This document shows, piece by piece, positions 11,609 through 23,100 of a stretch of DNA of 64,000 nucleotides (positions are counted from its first letter, which is position 1; the number at the start of each line of letters is the position of its first letter). A model generated the notes under the pieces. It ran no database searches and had not been told where the DNA came from. It was given only the letters and a program-made list of their open reading frames with translations. The position numbers and the translations under genes were made by a program. Source of the DNA: Stratiolaelaps scimitus (lineage: Eukaryota; Arthropoda; Arachnida; Mesostigmata; Laelapidae); contig JABWDB010000001.1 of NCBI GenBank assembly GCA_019614645.1, forward strand, positions 29,319,501-29,383,500. Reading direction: 5' to 3'.

Positions 11609-11811
11609 AATGAGGAAGCATCCAAGAGATCCGCTATGGCAGTCGTCGATCTCCCTGAGGTGAACCTCTGTTTCAGTGCGCGGATTAAGCCACGAGTCGC
11701 CGGTGAAGTGTTGCACATCCACCATCGCCACATCGACGCCGAGATTGGCGCAATGCTTTTGCAGCTCGGGCACGAGCTGTTCATGTAACACACGCCGTTC
11801 ATGCTCGAAAT
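11609..11811 (-). CDS. NWD-like STAND gene, exon C (DUF4062-like)
   Basis: The acceptor is preceded by a strong pyrimidine tract ending TCTCTTTCACAG, and the donor is GTGCGT (11603-11608). The exon is 203 nt, enters in phase 1 and leaves in phase 0. The translation has FEHERRVLHEQLVPELQKHC, then VDVAMVDVQ, then ETEVHLREIDDC and LGCFLI. This is the pattern of the N-terminal domain of NWD1/NWD2-type proteins and of DUF4062 in STAND proteins: an ER-containing helix, a strand ending VxDxxW-like, then LREIxxC. The family is known as cytosolic NTPases with a central NACHT domain and C-terminal WD40 repeats. Neither is visible in this window. The preceding SSTF-type segment should lie in an upstream exon that I could not find. 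Of all exons here this is the most securely recognisable. Confidence 0.85.
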
Positions 11812-12404
11812 CTGTGAAAGAGAGCAGACAAATGAAGACAGCGTTCACATTAAATCAGTTTTTATCATCTGTTATGAAATAGAAAATGCCTACCGAGGTT
11901 TGATTATTGTTCGTTGTATTAGGGCCAGCTTAGCCTCCGCGGCGGTACAGAGTGTGCTGGGTGATTCCGAACGTGTGTAGTAAATTCGATTGTTCGCGTG
12001 CTCCACCCGTTCTATACAGAGCAAGCTTATTGTGAGGTATATTGCGGTTTCCAGGGGAAAAATTGAAGCTCAGTGGGTGTGTCGATGCCATTCGTTGTCA
12101 GCGATTGTGAATTATCTTCCTCTACGGTTAGTAAATAAGGCGGCCGACAATTGTCAGCTTTCCTGGACACAAGCCTAATGGGACCTTGTTAATTGTAACC
12201 AATTGCCGAGGGCTCATTTCCTGCCTCCGTGCTCTGTTACAGTAGTAAACGCATCAGTGCTATTGCATTGACGCCTGCGGCTCAGGGCGGCGTTTCTGTG
12301 TAAACCTGCTAATAAGCTTCGTTTGTGACTTCGACAACCGAGTAGTTAGCGAGCGGAAACAATTTAACGTGAAGTCTTAGAATCAAGTCTGACGTTAGTT
12401 AGCC

Positions 12405-12500
12405 CCAACACCAAACTCGCGATCGGACCGAGGCACAATAGGATTGGAACCCTGTGCCGCACAAGGTTAGCGATTTCTACGGCATTCTTAAGGGGTACCC
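12405..12500 (-). mobile_element. Possible tRNA-derived SINE head
   Basis: On the minus strand, GGGTTCCAATCCT (12440-12452) is a good B-box match. It is preceded by a TAACCTTGTGCGGCACAGG stretch resembling an anticodon and variable arm. The A box is poor and no tail is evident. Confidence 0.4.
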
Positions 12501-15305
12501 TCAAACCCGTCCAAACAATTATCTTCAATTGTTTCATTTTAAAGTGCTATCTTAAGTAGTATAAAGTATTATTTGAAACAACTAAATCAATTTACGGAAC
12601 TTAGATAGGATGGCCCCTTTGTTTGAGTTATCTCCAATATTAATTTGAAAATGAAACTGTTTACGTAACAGGATTAAACGAAACCCAATAATCCATACAC
12701 TATCGACTAAATGATGCAAGTTTCTTTATCGACTCTATCTGCCCGTATGCGTTAGTTTGGTATTTACCGCGCCGCGGCTCACAATATTTTTTGGACAATA
12801 TTGACAAACGGAAAGTGTCCACACTACTTTATATCAGCCATCGTAGATAGCCCTAATGTTTAGCTCTACCCGAAGGTTTGGTTACTCGAGCTGCGCGTAC
12901 TCGAGGACAGCTTACGGCGAAGGGCTACTCGCTCATTGGCCACCTGTCAACACGGATCCACGCAAGCACGTAACTGTGCGGGCGCTTGACGTTGACAAGT
13001 CTTTCAATGTGACCTAACATTTCACACGGTCCCAAGGCAAACAAGAAAATGGGGCACAGTCTGATCGTAAGGAATTACAAAAGGGCATTGAATAAAATAA
13101 ATTAGATCCTTCCATCGGTGAATTAGTAATAATCATCATTAGAGGTCGTGAATCCGTGGAACGACCGTTACTGTTAACACGGGGTGCGGAATATTCCTCA
13201 CCAGCAGAAACAAATCGTGTCACAAAAACGAGAGATTACAATAACTGTTATAATACTGTTTAGCCCCGTTTTATGAGGCACATAAACAGTTGCACGTGAG
13301 CACTCGTATTCACATCTAGACCTACTAACAGTTAATTGGTATGTATATATATACTAATTAATTATATTGGTTATTTATTTTGTATATACAAGGTAACGTT
13401 GACCCATTGCGATAAGAGCAGCCGCAGTATCGAGGAGCAAAAACGCATACGAAGGTGTGTCACCCAAACGAGAGTTCATGATTGATTAGCTAGCGTCACT
13501 ACAGGAACTGTGAGCTATGTATTGCCTTAAAATACGAAAAACGAGGTGGCCAAAGATGAGTTTGAATAAGTCGGGGACATTCAACGATGTGAATATCCAG
13601 TGTGATGCAATATCTGTCCAGATCTGTACACGTGAGCGCTCTCAAAGTTGATTGGACATATTGATTCAATTGCTTCCAACGGTTATTTAAACAAACATGT
13701 TTTATATTGAACGCGTTCGATGACAACAACCACAAGGCCTACTCTGTCAATGAATTGCGAATAAGTTTGCTGAAATTGTACAAATATTGATAAACGTGTG
13801 GTTAAGTTATCTAGAGTATTTTCTAGTAGAATACAGGTCGATAGATTCCTCAAGATAAATCAGGTTTCGGATCAATGCTGGGAATAGGCCTGAACCTTTT
13901 GAGCGCCAGGCTAGACAGAAACCCCGAGGTTAGCCGAACTGGACTGTCACCGAAATTGGCTATCGGAACGCAATAAAGCCAGAACAAAAACGAGTACTAT
14001 TTCGGCAGTGGTGGTACACAACCATACAAGTGGAGAATTACGAGCTTGAAGGAAGGTCATGGACCCATGTTGCACGTAGGTGATAAAGAGTTCCCTCGAA
14101 TAAGATAGTCAGCATGTAGTAAATGGACTAGAGAACTGTTATAAACGTAGCTCCTCTCGGCCATTCGTCTCCAATGGAAACAGTCTCTGTGGGTTCGTTT
14201 TCTCATTTGGTATTATTACTTATTTGTATCAAAGGTGCGAAATGGGCCTATTGAAGACCAATGATGGAAAGTGGTGTTTGGAAGGCTACTGTTGCGGAGA
14301 TTGCTGTTTCGCGCTAGTAAAATAGACCTTCGGCTTCATGGCTCGTGTGTTTCCCGTTGCCATGATGGGAGCTTACTCCAGCATGAAAGCTTATTCCACT
14401 GGAGGCTCGTGCAGTGTTCGGCACTGCATGCCCAGATAACATAGCTCTCTGAGATCAAGACATTTTTTGAAGGAAGTTAGTGTAGTTACCGAAAATCGCC
14501 GTCGACACTAGCGATAACTTATTCGCCAATGCTCTCCCGTTTTCACCTCTCGTTCCCATACGAGAAGGCAATGAAAGCCTATTACAGACTGTGCCTAATC
14601 TATATCTGTTGTTCGATGAGCCCCTTTTTCAACCATAGACAGACAAGAGTGGACGGATAACGCACCATAATTAGAAGGTTGTTGCACCGCTGGCAAGCCA
14701 GCCTACTTTTACAACCTTCCGCCTGTGGAGATTGCACGATACGGTGACGCGGAAGGGTGTGCCTCGTAAAACTATCGGGGTCCACTAAATGAACGAGAGT
14801 ACCTTCCCTTCAATCGCCCTCTTGTTCACTTCGCTGTCCTCGTATTTCCGTACCTCATGTTAGGGGATGGAAGGACATACGTTTGCTTAACAGTCTTCCC
14901 TTATCTCTATTTGTCACTTGGTTGCCATAGACCTGAGCTACTACTAATGTCCTACTGAACTGAAAAGGTAATTGTAGAAGCTGGAAACTGCGGCCGCCCA
15001 CACGCCTTTCACATAAGCCAGTCAAGCGAGTAGGCAGACAACGAGTGAGCGGTAGGATGGTGTAGAGCTCCGCCTTTGGAGCCCAGAATTGTGCCAAGGA
15101 AGGACGATACTTGCTGGTATCGAGAAATATAATAAATAGTAATACTAATAAATAATTAATATTAAGAATAAGATTATTGTTTATAATAAACTCATGTTCG
15201 ATAATTGTATATTATTAAATATAGCCCATATAATCCATATTCACCAATGTTCCAAGCTGGTAAAGGCTCAAACAAGTGACTGTTATAGATAAGAATAATA
15301 ATAAT

Positions 15306-15365
15306 AATGCGAATTGACGCATTATTATATACGTGGTGTTATATAATAATGAGTCAATTCGCATT
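15306..15365. repeat. Hairpin, 26-bp arms, 8-base loop
   Basis: Arms 15306-15331 and 15340-15365 are reverse complements at 25 of 26 positions. The loop is CGTGGTGT. The arms contain GCGAATTGAC and an ATTATTATATA segment next to an AAT run. Confidence 0.9.
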
Positions 15366-16232
15366 GTGTGTATACACAATCCGATCGGGATTCAAAATAA
15401 TTTAGTAGCTGCGACAGACGGATTGCAGCTTAAAGCTGCATTTAAAGCAGCTGCATTATCTGATTTTTTAGCTTAAATTTCAGAACATCCTGTGTGTCCC
15501 ATCAATCGCGGCCACATTTATGACTTTTACAGATTTCTATTTGCATGTACCGTGTCGCTGTTACCTGATGAAAACAGGTGACGCGGCGTCAAGGGCGCAC
15601 AGCATCGAAAGAAAAATGAGTTCTAAATGAAGATTCGCTGCGGTGGGAACAGCAGCAGGCGTGACAACACACGCAGTACGAGATTGCCAATAGAAACTTA
15701 AAAACAAAAATAGAAAGTGCCTCTCAGTCCAAAATTGGTTCAGTCGAATACGTGACCCGCTTCTATAGTATCAGGCTCAAAGATAACTCGGTCGACGAGT
15801 ATCCTCTTAGCTACAAGGGAAGACGATGTCTAAGCGTACAACTACAATAAGACTATATCAGCAGCTATAATGTATGTGTGCCGCACCGATCCAGTTAAGA
15901 TGGAGGGAATTATATCGATACTCTGGTATGGGTTACTCCATCAAAGGCTGTTAGGTTCATTGGCTACGAGGTCGGGCTGTTGCGAACTACCGTGGACTTT
16001 TTCCAGTAGTATTTTAGCACTAACCAATCGAACTTAAGACATTTCTTAACGATATGCAGACAAAATGTTAGCATTTATGCCAGAACAAAATTGGCCGTGT
16101 GTCAGACACGGAAAAACTTTCTAATATATTGGTTTCTGCTCGCGAAGCAACTGGAAATTATCTCGATCGATGATGGGTGCTTCCGCGGAGCACTGCTCTT
16201 TAAAGCATACATCAGTCCAGATTACAAAGAAG

Positions 16233-16280
16233 GTTAAATGTTGGCTGTGAGTCAGCCTGGAAAATTTATTTATTTATTAG
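16233..16280 (+). repeat. Dispersed NVGCESA motif, copy 1
   Basis: TTAAATGTTGGCTGTGAGTC is followed by AGCCTGGAAAAT and an ATTTATTTATTA tail. Near-identical copies occur at 33444-33490 and 60051-60090. In one frame all copies read NVGCESA. Similarity ends after roughly 45 bases. Confidence 0.7.
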
Positions 16281-16816
16281 GTTGCAAAGAAGCTTGTGTT
16301 CCAGACTTTCGATTATTCTACGTTGGTGGCCTAATGGGCGCGAGGTGCATTGGGGTACACTTTCATCACAGCACATCATGGGCTTTATCCTACCTACACA
16401 TACACATTTCAGAATATAGACAATTTATATAAATACTTATGTTAATTATAGAGTTCTTCATTGAAGATGCGTTATAATAAGGGCCGAACCCTAGTCGAAG
16501 TACAGGTAGGGTTCAAACTTTTTATTTTACATGATGAATAAGAATTAAATTTCACCTGCTTATACTTGAGTCGTTTGCTTAACTGTAGCTCGGCGCTGGT
16601 TCAATTTCTTAGAACATACATGCATCTGGAAGCTGATACATTCATTCGTGCTTAAGATCAGCGTTCCAATATCAAATTTTGTTTCTTGAAGGAACAAGCC
16701 CGAATTAAATTCATCGACAATTGTTAACCAGGTTATGTTAAACAGGGGGGTCATCACTTTTAGGGCATCTTACGACCGAACAGGTTGCGATAACTGCCGC
16801 AGCCCTTGAGCAGGCT

Positions 16817-17264
16817 GGGTAGTGCTGTTGAACATCGTCAACGGTTCCATAAGGGGGGGCGGTCATGGTGTTGCCATGCATTAGTATGCCAACACCCCCT
16901 TAAAAACAAAGCCTTTGAGCAGGCTAGGCGTTGAACAATAATCTTTTTACGGGACTATTCCGGAATGCTGCGTTAAGAAGTTACAACGACAATATTGAAA
17001 GTGGGCAAGAAAAATGCAAAATGTGCCCCTCAAGAATTGATCCAGGCGCAAGCGATGGAAGCACGCGTGGCAACCTAAAAGCACCTAAACGACTATAAGA
17101 AACAAAACACTCGGGTACCACATGCCATTGCGATTGACGAATCTTCGGCGTGCGAGTACCCGTAGCAGTCTCTTTTTAAGGGGGGATGTTGGCAGGCTAA
17201 TGCATATCAACCTCTTGACCGCCCCCTCTTATGGAATTATTAACGATGTTCAGCAGCACCACCC
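16817..17264. repeat. Inverted repeat with ~90-bp arms
   Basis: Arm 16817-16906 and arm 17173-17264 are reverse complements at roughly 80 percent by eye. They share CATCGT, TTCCATAAG, GGGGGCGGTCA, ATGCATTAG and TGCCAACA blocks in the same order. They enclose about 266 bases with no recognised coding potential. A direct repeat of TTGAGCAGGCT lies at 16806 and 16914. It could be a decayed MITE or foldback element. I see no clear target-site duplication. Confidence 0.7.
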
Positions 17265-17339
17265 TTCCCGGTATCGCTTCGCGCATTCGTTCAGTAAGAG
17301 AGTGGTGAGATGTTTACAAGTCCAGCCATGAGCACCACC

Positions 17340-17690
17340 CGTGGCAGTGCCGAGTACATTTCGTCCCAAAGTGATAATTATACCTGTTGTGGAAAACGTC
17401 ACCGTTCAACTCCACTAACGAACCGGATTGAGGCCAATAATATTAATCGATGGATTCAACCTGCAGATTCTCCAGATTTAAGCCCTTGCTGATATGGTTG
17501 TTTCGATACAAATCTAATTATTGGTGTAGTGTATGCAAAAATCGATCGGCTTTACGAAGCTATCGAGAACGAAATTAGTTATGGTAATGCAAATGTAAAA
17601 GGTTACTATTGTTCAGAAGCTCCCAGAGCGCTGGCTCTCAAAATGTATTCGTATTTTTTACAACAAAAAGAAAAAAGAGCGCTGGCTACG
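17340..17690 (+). pseudogene. Tc1/mariner-like transposase fragment (C-terminal)
   Basis: A plus-strand frame reads SQSDNYTCC, in the place of the QQDNAxxH motif around the second catalytic Asp. It continues EANNINRWIQPADSPDLSP, the Tc1 signature WPAxSPDLNP. A stop follows at once where Tc1 proteins have IENxW. A downstream frame then gives AKIDRLYEAIENEISY and a basic tail, as in the C-terminal helix of the family. Tc1-like transposases are DDE enzymes of roughly 340 residues. Only the last third is here, with stops, so it cannot be active. It lies beside the inverted repeat at 16817-17264, but a structural link is not shown. Confidence 0.65.
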
Positions 17691-19379
17691 GCGCTCAAAT
17701 AATAAACGAGTGCTTCTTATGTTATACAAATACAAAAATACTATACATCTCGCTGTTTTTATTCAAAAGTTATGAACGCTCTTTTTGTTAATATATGAAA
17801 TAGCTCCGAATGAGCCTAATGGAGCCGGCGCAGCTCGTGCCGTGCCCGAATACGTTTGGCATAATATACAGGTTTCCTAACGAACTTGTTCGTTAGTCAT
17901 GTTCGCGTAGGACGATAAAGTGATCGTTGCATATATGTCGACAAAGGTGTGGACATACAGAGTCCCCGATAGGTCCTCATAGTAATACCTAAGGGTTAAG
18001 AGCTGAGGCCTGTCAGATAGGGGAACAGCTGAGGGTCAGCTCGAAAAACAATTATTATACAGAGTCCAAGAGGGTTACATCTATGTACCAAGCAATTTAT
18101 TAGCCAAGAATAGAAAAATCGACTCTCGTCAATTTGGGCGCAATAGATGGAATCTCGAATGGACAATAATGGATAAGCGGGGTGATAATTGTCAGTACAT
18201 AAAGCATGTCTACTTGATGATCATACAAGATCTTCTCGAGATGCCGAAGTCACAGCAGGGCTGGATAGTCCCAAAATTAATCTATGAGTTAAATTCCGTC
18301 GTTCTCTACACCCACGCCCTGTAATTTTTATTGCTCTCTGGCGAATCGAAGAGTCCAGAGCGAAACTGAAAACAGAAAGAACTTTTTTAAACCATGCTAA
18401 GGAATGATCGATTTCACTCTTTCCGTTCAAAATTTATGAAAGTGAGTTGAGAGCGTTCATATTTCCCTGGGCTACCTAATATATGGACCTAGGTATATGC
18501 ATCCATTACACATATCCATATATTATATATACAACGAGCATGTAGACAGATACCAGGGAATTTGCTGCTCTAGATGCTGGATTGATTAATTTCCGAAATT
18601 CGTGACTGGGCTGCATACCGGACAACAGCAGTACCTTTAACATCGCCTTAACATGTGGGTAGAAGGCGAAGTTGGACTTTTGTTTACACTTCTGATACCA
18701 GACTACACTGGCCACAGTCGCGCACTTAGTCAACCGCTCCCATACGAGAAACGTTGTCGCCGCATATGCTACTGCTGTCTATTGTCTTTGTTTAATTAGT
18801 CCTTTAAAGGTCGTCGAAGTAGAATCTCATCAGAGCGACTCGCCATTGTGCCACTTGACTGCATCTTACATATAATATTTATACGAATGTACATATATTG
18901 AATAGTTTGTTGAGACAGGTGTGCCCCATTCATCTGCATTCGAAGTGGCTCCTATTGATCTCTATTCAAGAAGCGAGAAGAAGGTCCCGACGGTTGTATT
19001 GTTCGGTCAGCTCGCTCGGCGTATGGCCCCTGCTGTCCTTCCCTCATGTGGAGCCTCAACAGAGACCGATTTTTCCGGGTTTTCCTACCAGCTTGCTCCC
19101 ATGTGCTGTGACATAGTTTGCTAAATTCATCACAGGGTGATGTGCACTCCGACCTTTCCACCGCACAGTTAGGGACTCCGTCGGTAGTTCACTATAGCAT
19201 ATTGTGTTTAGAAGGCCAGTTATACTGCTGAAACTGACAAGATCCACAAACACATCTAGGTGTAGACGACCTCTATTTTTTCCCTAGCATACTCTCAGCT
19301 GTTGCCCTATGCGACAAGCCTCGGAACGGCTTAGGAATTATTTCAAGAACGTATGGAGGTCACCATTACTTATTTTTCA

Positions 19380-19516
19380 AACATCTCGCACCTGGCAAGA
19401 ATCCACGGAAGGGTTCAGAAATCCATAGATTCTCCATGGCGCCCAACAGGATTTGAACATGAACATCTATGTCCTTCTTGTCTAGTCATCGCTCGCCATT
19501 AGACCATCTAGGGGAC
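19380..19516 (-). mobile_element. tRNA-derived SINE, family 2, copy 1
   Basis: On the minus strand, A box TGGTCTAATGG (19497-19507) and B box GTTCAAATCCT (19448-19458) are spaced as in a tRNA. Downstream comes GCGCCATGGAGAATCTATGG and a short AT-rich end. The head and the CGCCATGxAGA body match a plus-strand copy at 46779-46905. Confidence 0.6.
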
Positions 19517-19882
19517 TTTAGGAAGGTGTAGGCGACCCACCTAAGGTGATATGTTAGTCAGCATTTCGCTTGTCTCACTGTCTAATTAGTGGTTTTCTCG
19601 ATAGCGTAAACTGCGAAATTTTTTTGGCGAAATCTCGTACGTAGGTTGACAGCTGTCATTTCCGACTGTCGATTAAGGCAGCTACATACGAGCACTCCTT
19701 ACGAGAAACTCACCTTAGAATTTGATTCGAATTTGGTTATTGCGGTCGTGATCGTTGCGAGAATCTTACCCACATCATTAACCAAGTGTTCAACTAGTTG
19801 GCGTCTAAGACAGCAGCTGCAATGGTATCAACAACGTCATGTGAAAAGCTTGTTTGTTAGCTTGTAAGGATTCAACGATTAG

Positions 19883-20194
19883 GACAGTCTCGGTCCAACG
19901 TTTCTCCACGGGACGCGGTTTCCCGGTGAATATGACTTTAAAGGTGTGCCAGTATTTCGTCTAGTTTGCGATCCGTTCCGATTAATCACGGATCTTCCGA
20001 ACATCCACTATCTCCCCAATACCCTAGCTAAGCAAGTGAAAGCTGTATGCGACGAGGCCGACAGTTTCTATATAGTTATGACCTCGTTCTATCATCGTCC
20101 ACGCAGTTTTCTTGTTGGAAGCATTACGGCTCATGATCAGAGCAAACTTTTAAGGGCCAGCTTCACTCCCAACGGTGAAGGCTTCATCTTATGA
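19883..20194 (+). CDS. Unidentified open frame, possible exon
   Basis: An open plus-strand frame of about 103 codons follows a TAG at 19880. It contains VPVFRLVCDPFRLITDLPN and then ADSFYIVMTSFYHRPRSFLV. The layout PxFRL, then a polar stretch, then DSFxIxxT..R.R..L is loosely like thrombospondin-N/LamG-type domains, but the resemblance is too weak to assign. A possible donor GGTGAAG lies near 20173. The upstream AAAG acceptor is weak. It has no ATG near the start, so if real it is an internal exon. It could equally be a chance frame. Confidence 0.2.
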   Translation, partial: DSLGPTFLHGTRFPGEYDFKGVPVFRLVCDPFRLITDLPNIHYLPNTLAKQVKAVCDEADSFYIVMTSFYHRPRSFLVGSITAHDQSKLLRASFTPNGEGFIL

Positions 20195-20669
20195 AACTGC
20201 TTCTCCCTCAGTTTAATGCGCCCTGTACTTCACAAACCATCGTCTATGGGGTGGTTACCACAAAGTTTCCCATGCTCCCGGTGTGCAGGACGATCCACAC
20301 GCCTTACACAGAACAGCGAGGTTGAGCATCTACACGACGGATTGAGCTGTCGACGGTGCTCTCCACTCCTACAGATTCCTTGTCAAACAGGGATTAGCTC
20401 ACGGCTTGCTACCTTTTGGGAGGGATGACGTCGTAATTGTTAGTCGGACAGGCCGGTCGGGCAAAGAACGCATCGATTTTCAAGGCACTGTTTGGGGTCA
20501 CTGAGCATGTGTCAGATATTCGTGACGGGTTTCCCGAGAAATAAGCGAGTACGCTGGGGATATTGGTTTTTAAGTATATGTAGTTTATCTTACTCCCCTC
20601 TTGGCTCGTGGTACTAATTAACGCAGAGCCGGGCCAACGGTGAGTGAAGCGTACAGATCCACGTGTCCA

Positions 20670-20715
20670 GTACCGTTCCCTCAAAAAAAAAAAAAAAAAA
20701 GTACCCTTCCCTCAA
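20670..20715 (+). repeat. Poly(A) tract flanked by direct repeats
   Basis: An 18-base A run (20683-20700) sits between GTACCGTTCCCTC (20670-20682) and GTACCCTTCCCTC (20701-20713), a 13-base direct repeat with one mismatch. This is the layout of a retroposition target-site duplication in which little more than the tail was inserted. Confidence 0.6.
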
Positions 20716-22399
20716 GTGCCAGACCAAAGAGGCGAGGACAAGAACGCGGGATTCTACTATAGACATATAGGGCTAGACTCAATAAGAGGGAGTTATTGCA
20801 ATATGCATTGATAGAAGAGGAAGGTCATCTCTGTTGATTGAGGTACATGAGAAAAACAGTGATGTTTTGAGTTGAGACGCTCACTGGACAACGCAGGCGT
20901 ATGAGCGCCGCACCGTTCTGCTACTCTGAGGTCACAGCAAAAGTAAGCAACAGGTTTCGTTAATACGGATCCGTGCGGAGAGAATCGATGGCCACAGATG
21001 TCTTCGAGCTGATCAAACATCATTGAGCATTATTGTGTTGTACATGTCTCTGTCCATGTATGTGAATCTAGCTTGGACGACGCTGTTTAGGTATGGTGAA
21101 AGATATCGCAGAACACAGACGATTTGTTTGTGAAGACACGAGAAAATTGTTTCTGGAAATAAAATACTTTCATTGTTCTATAAACATATTTATTCTCCGT
21201 TTATTTCTCTAGTTTTGGTATTTTGGTACCCAATTTCTGTATGATTTTTTTTATACAAAGAAAAAATCGTGTTTCTATCTTTTTCCTGAAAGCTCGAAAA
21301 AGTTGTTTTGTTTGCTGTGGGAGCAAGTCATAAATATTATATTTAATCTTCTGTGGGGTCTATCAGTCTCCCAGGCTTTGGTTTTCCCCAAATTTTCCAA
21401 GAAAATAGATCATGCTGTTCTTTTTTAAGCTTCCGAAATCACTCCCGATCATTTACGTGACCGGCGAACACTATCCACAACCTTCCCTTGTTGTAAATAA
21501 CTATAATATGTGATGCTTGCTAACATATGACAAAGCAAGTATGCATTATGAATTCCGGCGTCAATTGATTCGCTGGCACGAAAATACCGAGAGCAACAAC
21601 AATCGAGAAAGCGAGAAAAAACGAAGTAGTAGTGTCTCCAATGTAAGTCAGTGACGCAGAACTAATCGCTTACTAATCAACAGCTAAAAAGGGCGCCCCA
21701 ATTTGCCAGTCCGCTCGGTCGTCTCTCTCAGTAGTCCACGTTGAAAGTCAATTGTGTCTCGCAGTACGTCTGAGTCATGATCGTATTGTCTGTGCGTGTC
21801 TATCGCTTCTGCGAGTCGTCAAAGGATTCACCGTGCAGACCCTTTTTCTGTTTCCCTCAGGGGAACACGAGTTGGGAGGGAATCACTTAGTTTCTGTGAA
21901 GGCTACTGACTAAACAGGAAGATCGACGAGAAAAGAGAAGAGGGCGAAACAATTCTCCTTTAGACATGAGCCTGTCTCAAATTCGACGACGCCGTTGAGC
22001 TGACGCTGTTGCTAAAACGCCCCTAAACTTCGATAATTACTACGCTGCAGTTTGCTGTCTGTGGCCGTGTTCGAATACTCGACAGTGGTGCCAACGACGC
22101 ACTATTTTGGGGCGAGTCGGTCTTCGGCATCATTCTCTATGAGTAACCAACCACTTTAGAGACGTCAGGGTGTTTCCGACCCGACAGTTCCGCCGATCGT
22201 CGAGCAATGCTGTATTCGGGTCGAACCGAATGATAAAGGAACCCCTCACCCCTCCGCGCCATGTTATGATCAGTATTATTTTGTGGAGAGTAATCATAAA
22301 AATGTTAAGTAAACTTCTCTGCGCCGGCTTCTATCGCTCTACTCTCCGAGCCTCTGTCGTCAACACTCCCTCCTGTCAAACTGCTCCAGAAAACTACTT

Positions 22400-23100
22400 C
22401 TCTAGCTAATCTCGCCGTCGCTACGACTTCCGGTATGCCTGTCCCGCTGGTGCCGACTGCCATGCAGCGAGGAATGATCAACTGAGGATGCTTGCTTGGC
22501 TGGTTGTTCGGGTGAACGTAATGTAACGTCACTCCACGTATCCCACAGCCCACGGCTCTCTCATTCTTTCCTGTGTTCTTGCATACAGCTCCCATGTCTG
22601 CCGTTGTCTCGGACGGCGGTCGGCGCTGCCGGACCCGCTAGTAAGTGTGCCCCACATAAAAACGTAGCGCTGACTGCTAAGCCAGCCAGCCAGCTCGGGC
22701 GAGACCACTCACCCACACACCCACCGAGCGAGCGACCGGGCCTGCTGGCGGGCAGGCCCAACCGCTCAACGTCCTGAGCGCACCCCTCACACGGCCGCTA
22801 GCTGCGGGGAATTCTGAGGAGGCGGAGGCGGAGGCGAACGGGCGGCTCGGTCGTTCGTTCACTCGCAATGGAAAGCTGACGAGTCCAACAGTGTTTGAGA
22901 GGGAGCTCACAGCTCTCCCTATCCCTCATTTTCACTCAGACGGAGATCGTCGGGCGAGTCCTCCAAGAAGGAACTTTGCCGAGGAGAACCGAACACTACT
23001 ATTTTAAACCACTGCCACCGGTCAGACGATTCGCCTGTACGATCTTTATTCCGTCGCGTACGTATGCGTTTTCCTATTTAAGGATCGAGTGAGTATGTAG
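22400..23100. other. GC-rich island, promoter-like
   Basis: CG-rich sequence with CCAGCCAGCCAG and GGAGGCGGAGGCGGAGGCG runs. No frame shows conserved protein features. Its composition suggests a promoter or 5'-UTR region, but no TATA box or initiator can be assigned with confidence. Confidence 0.25.
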
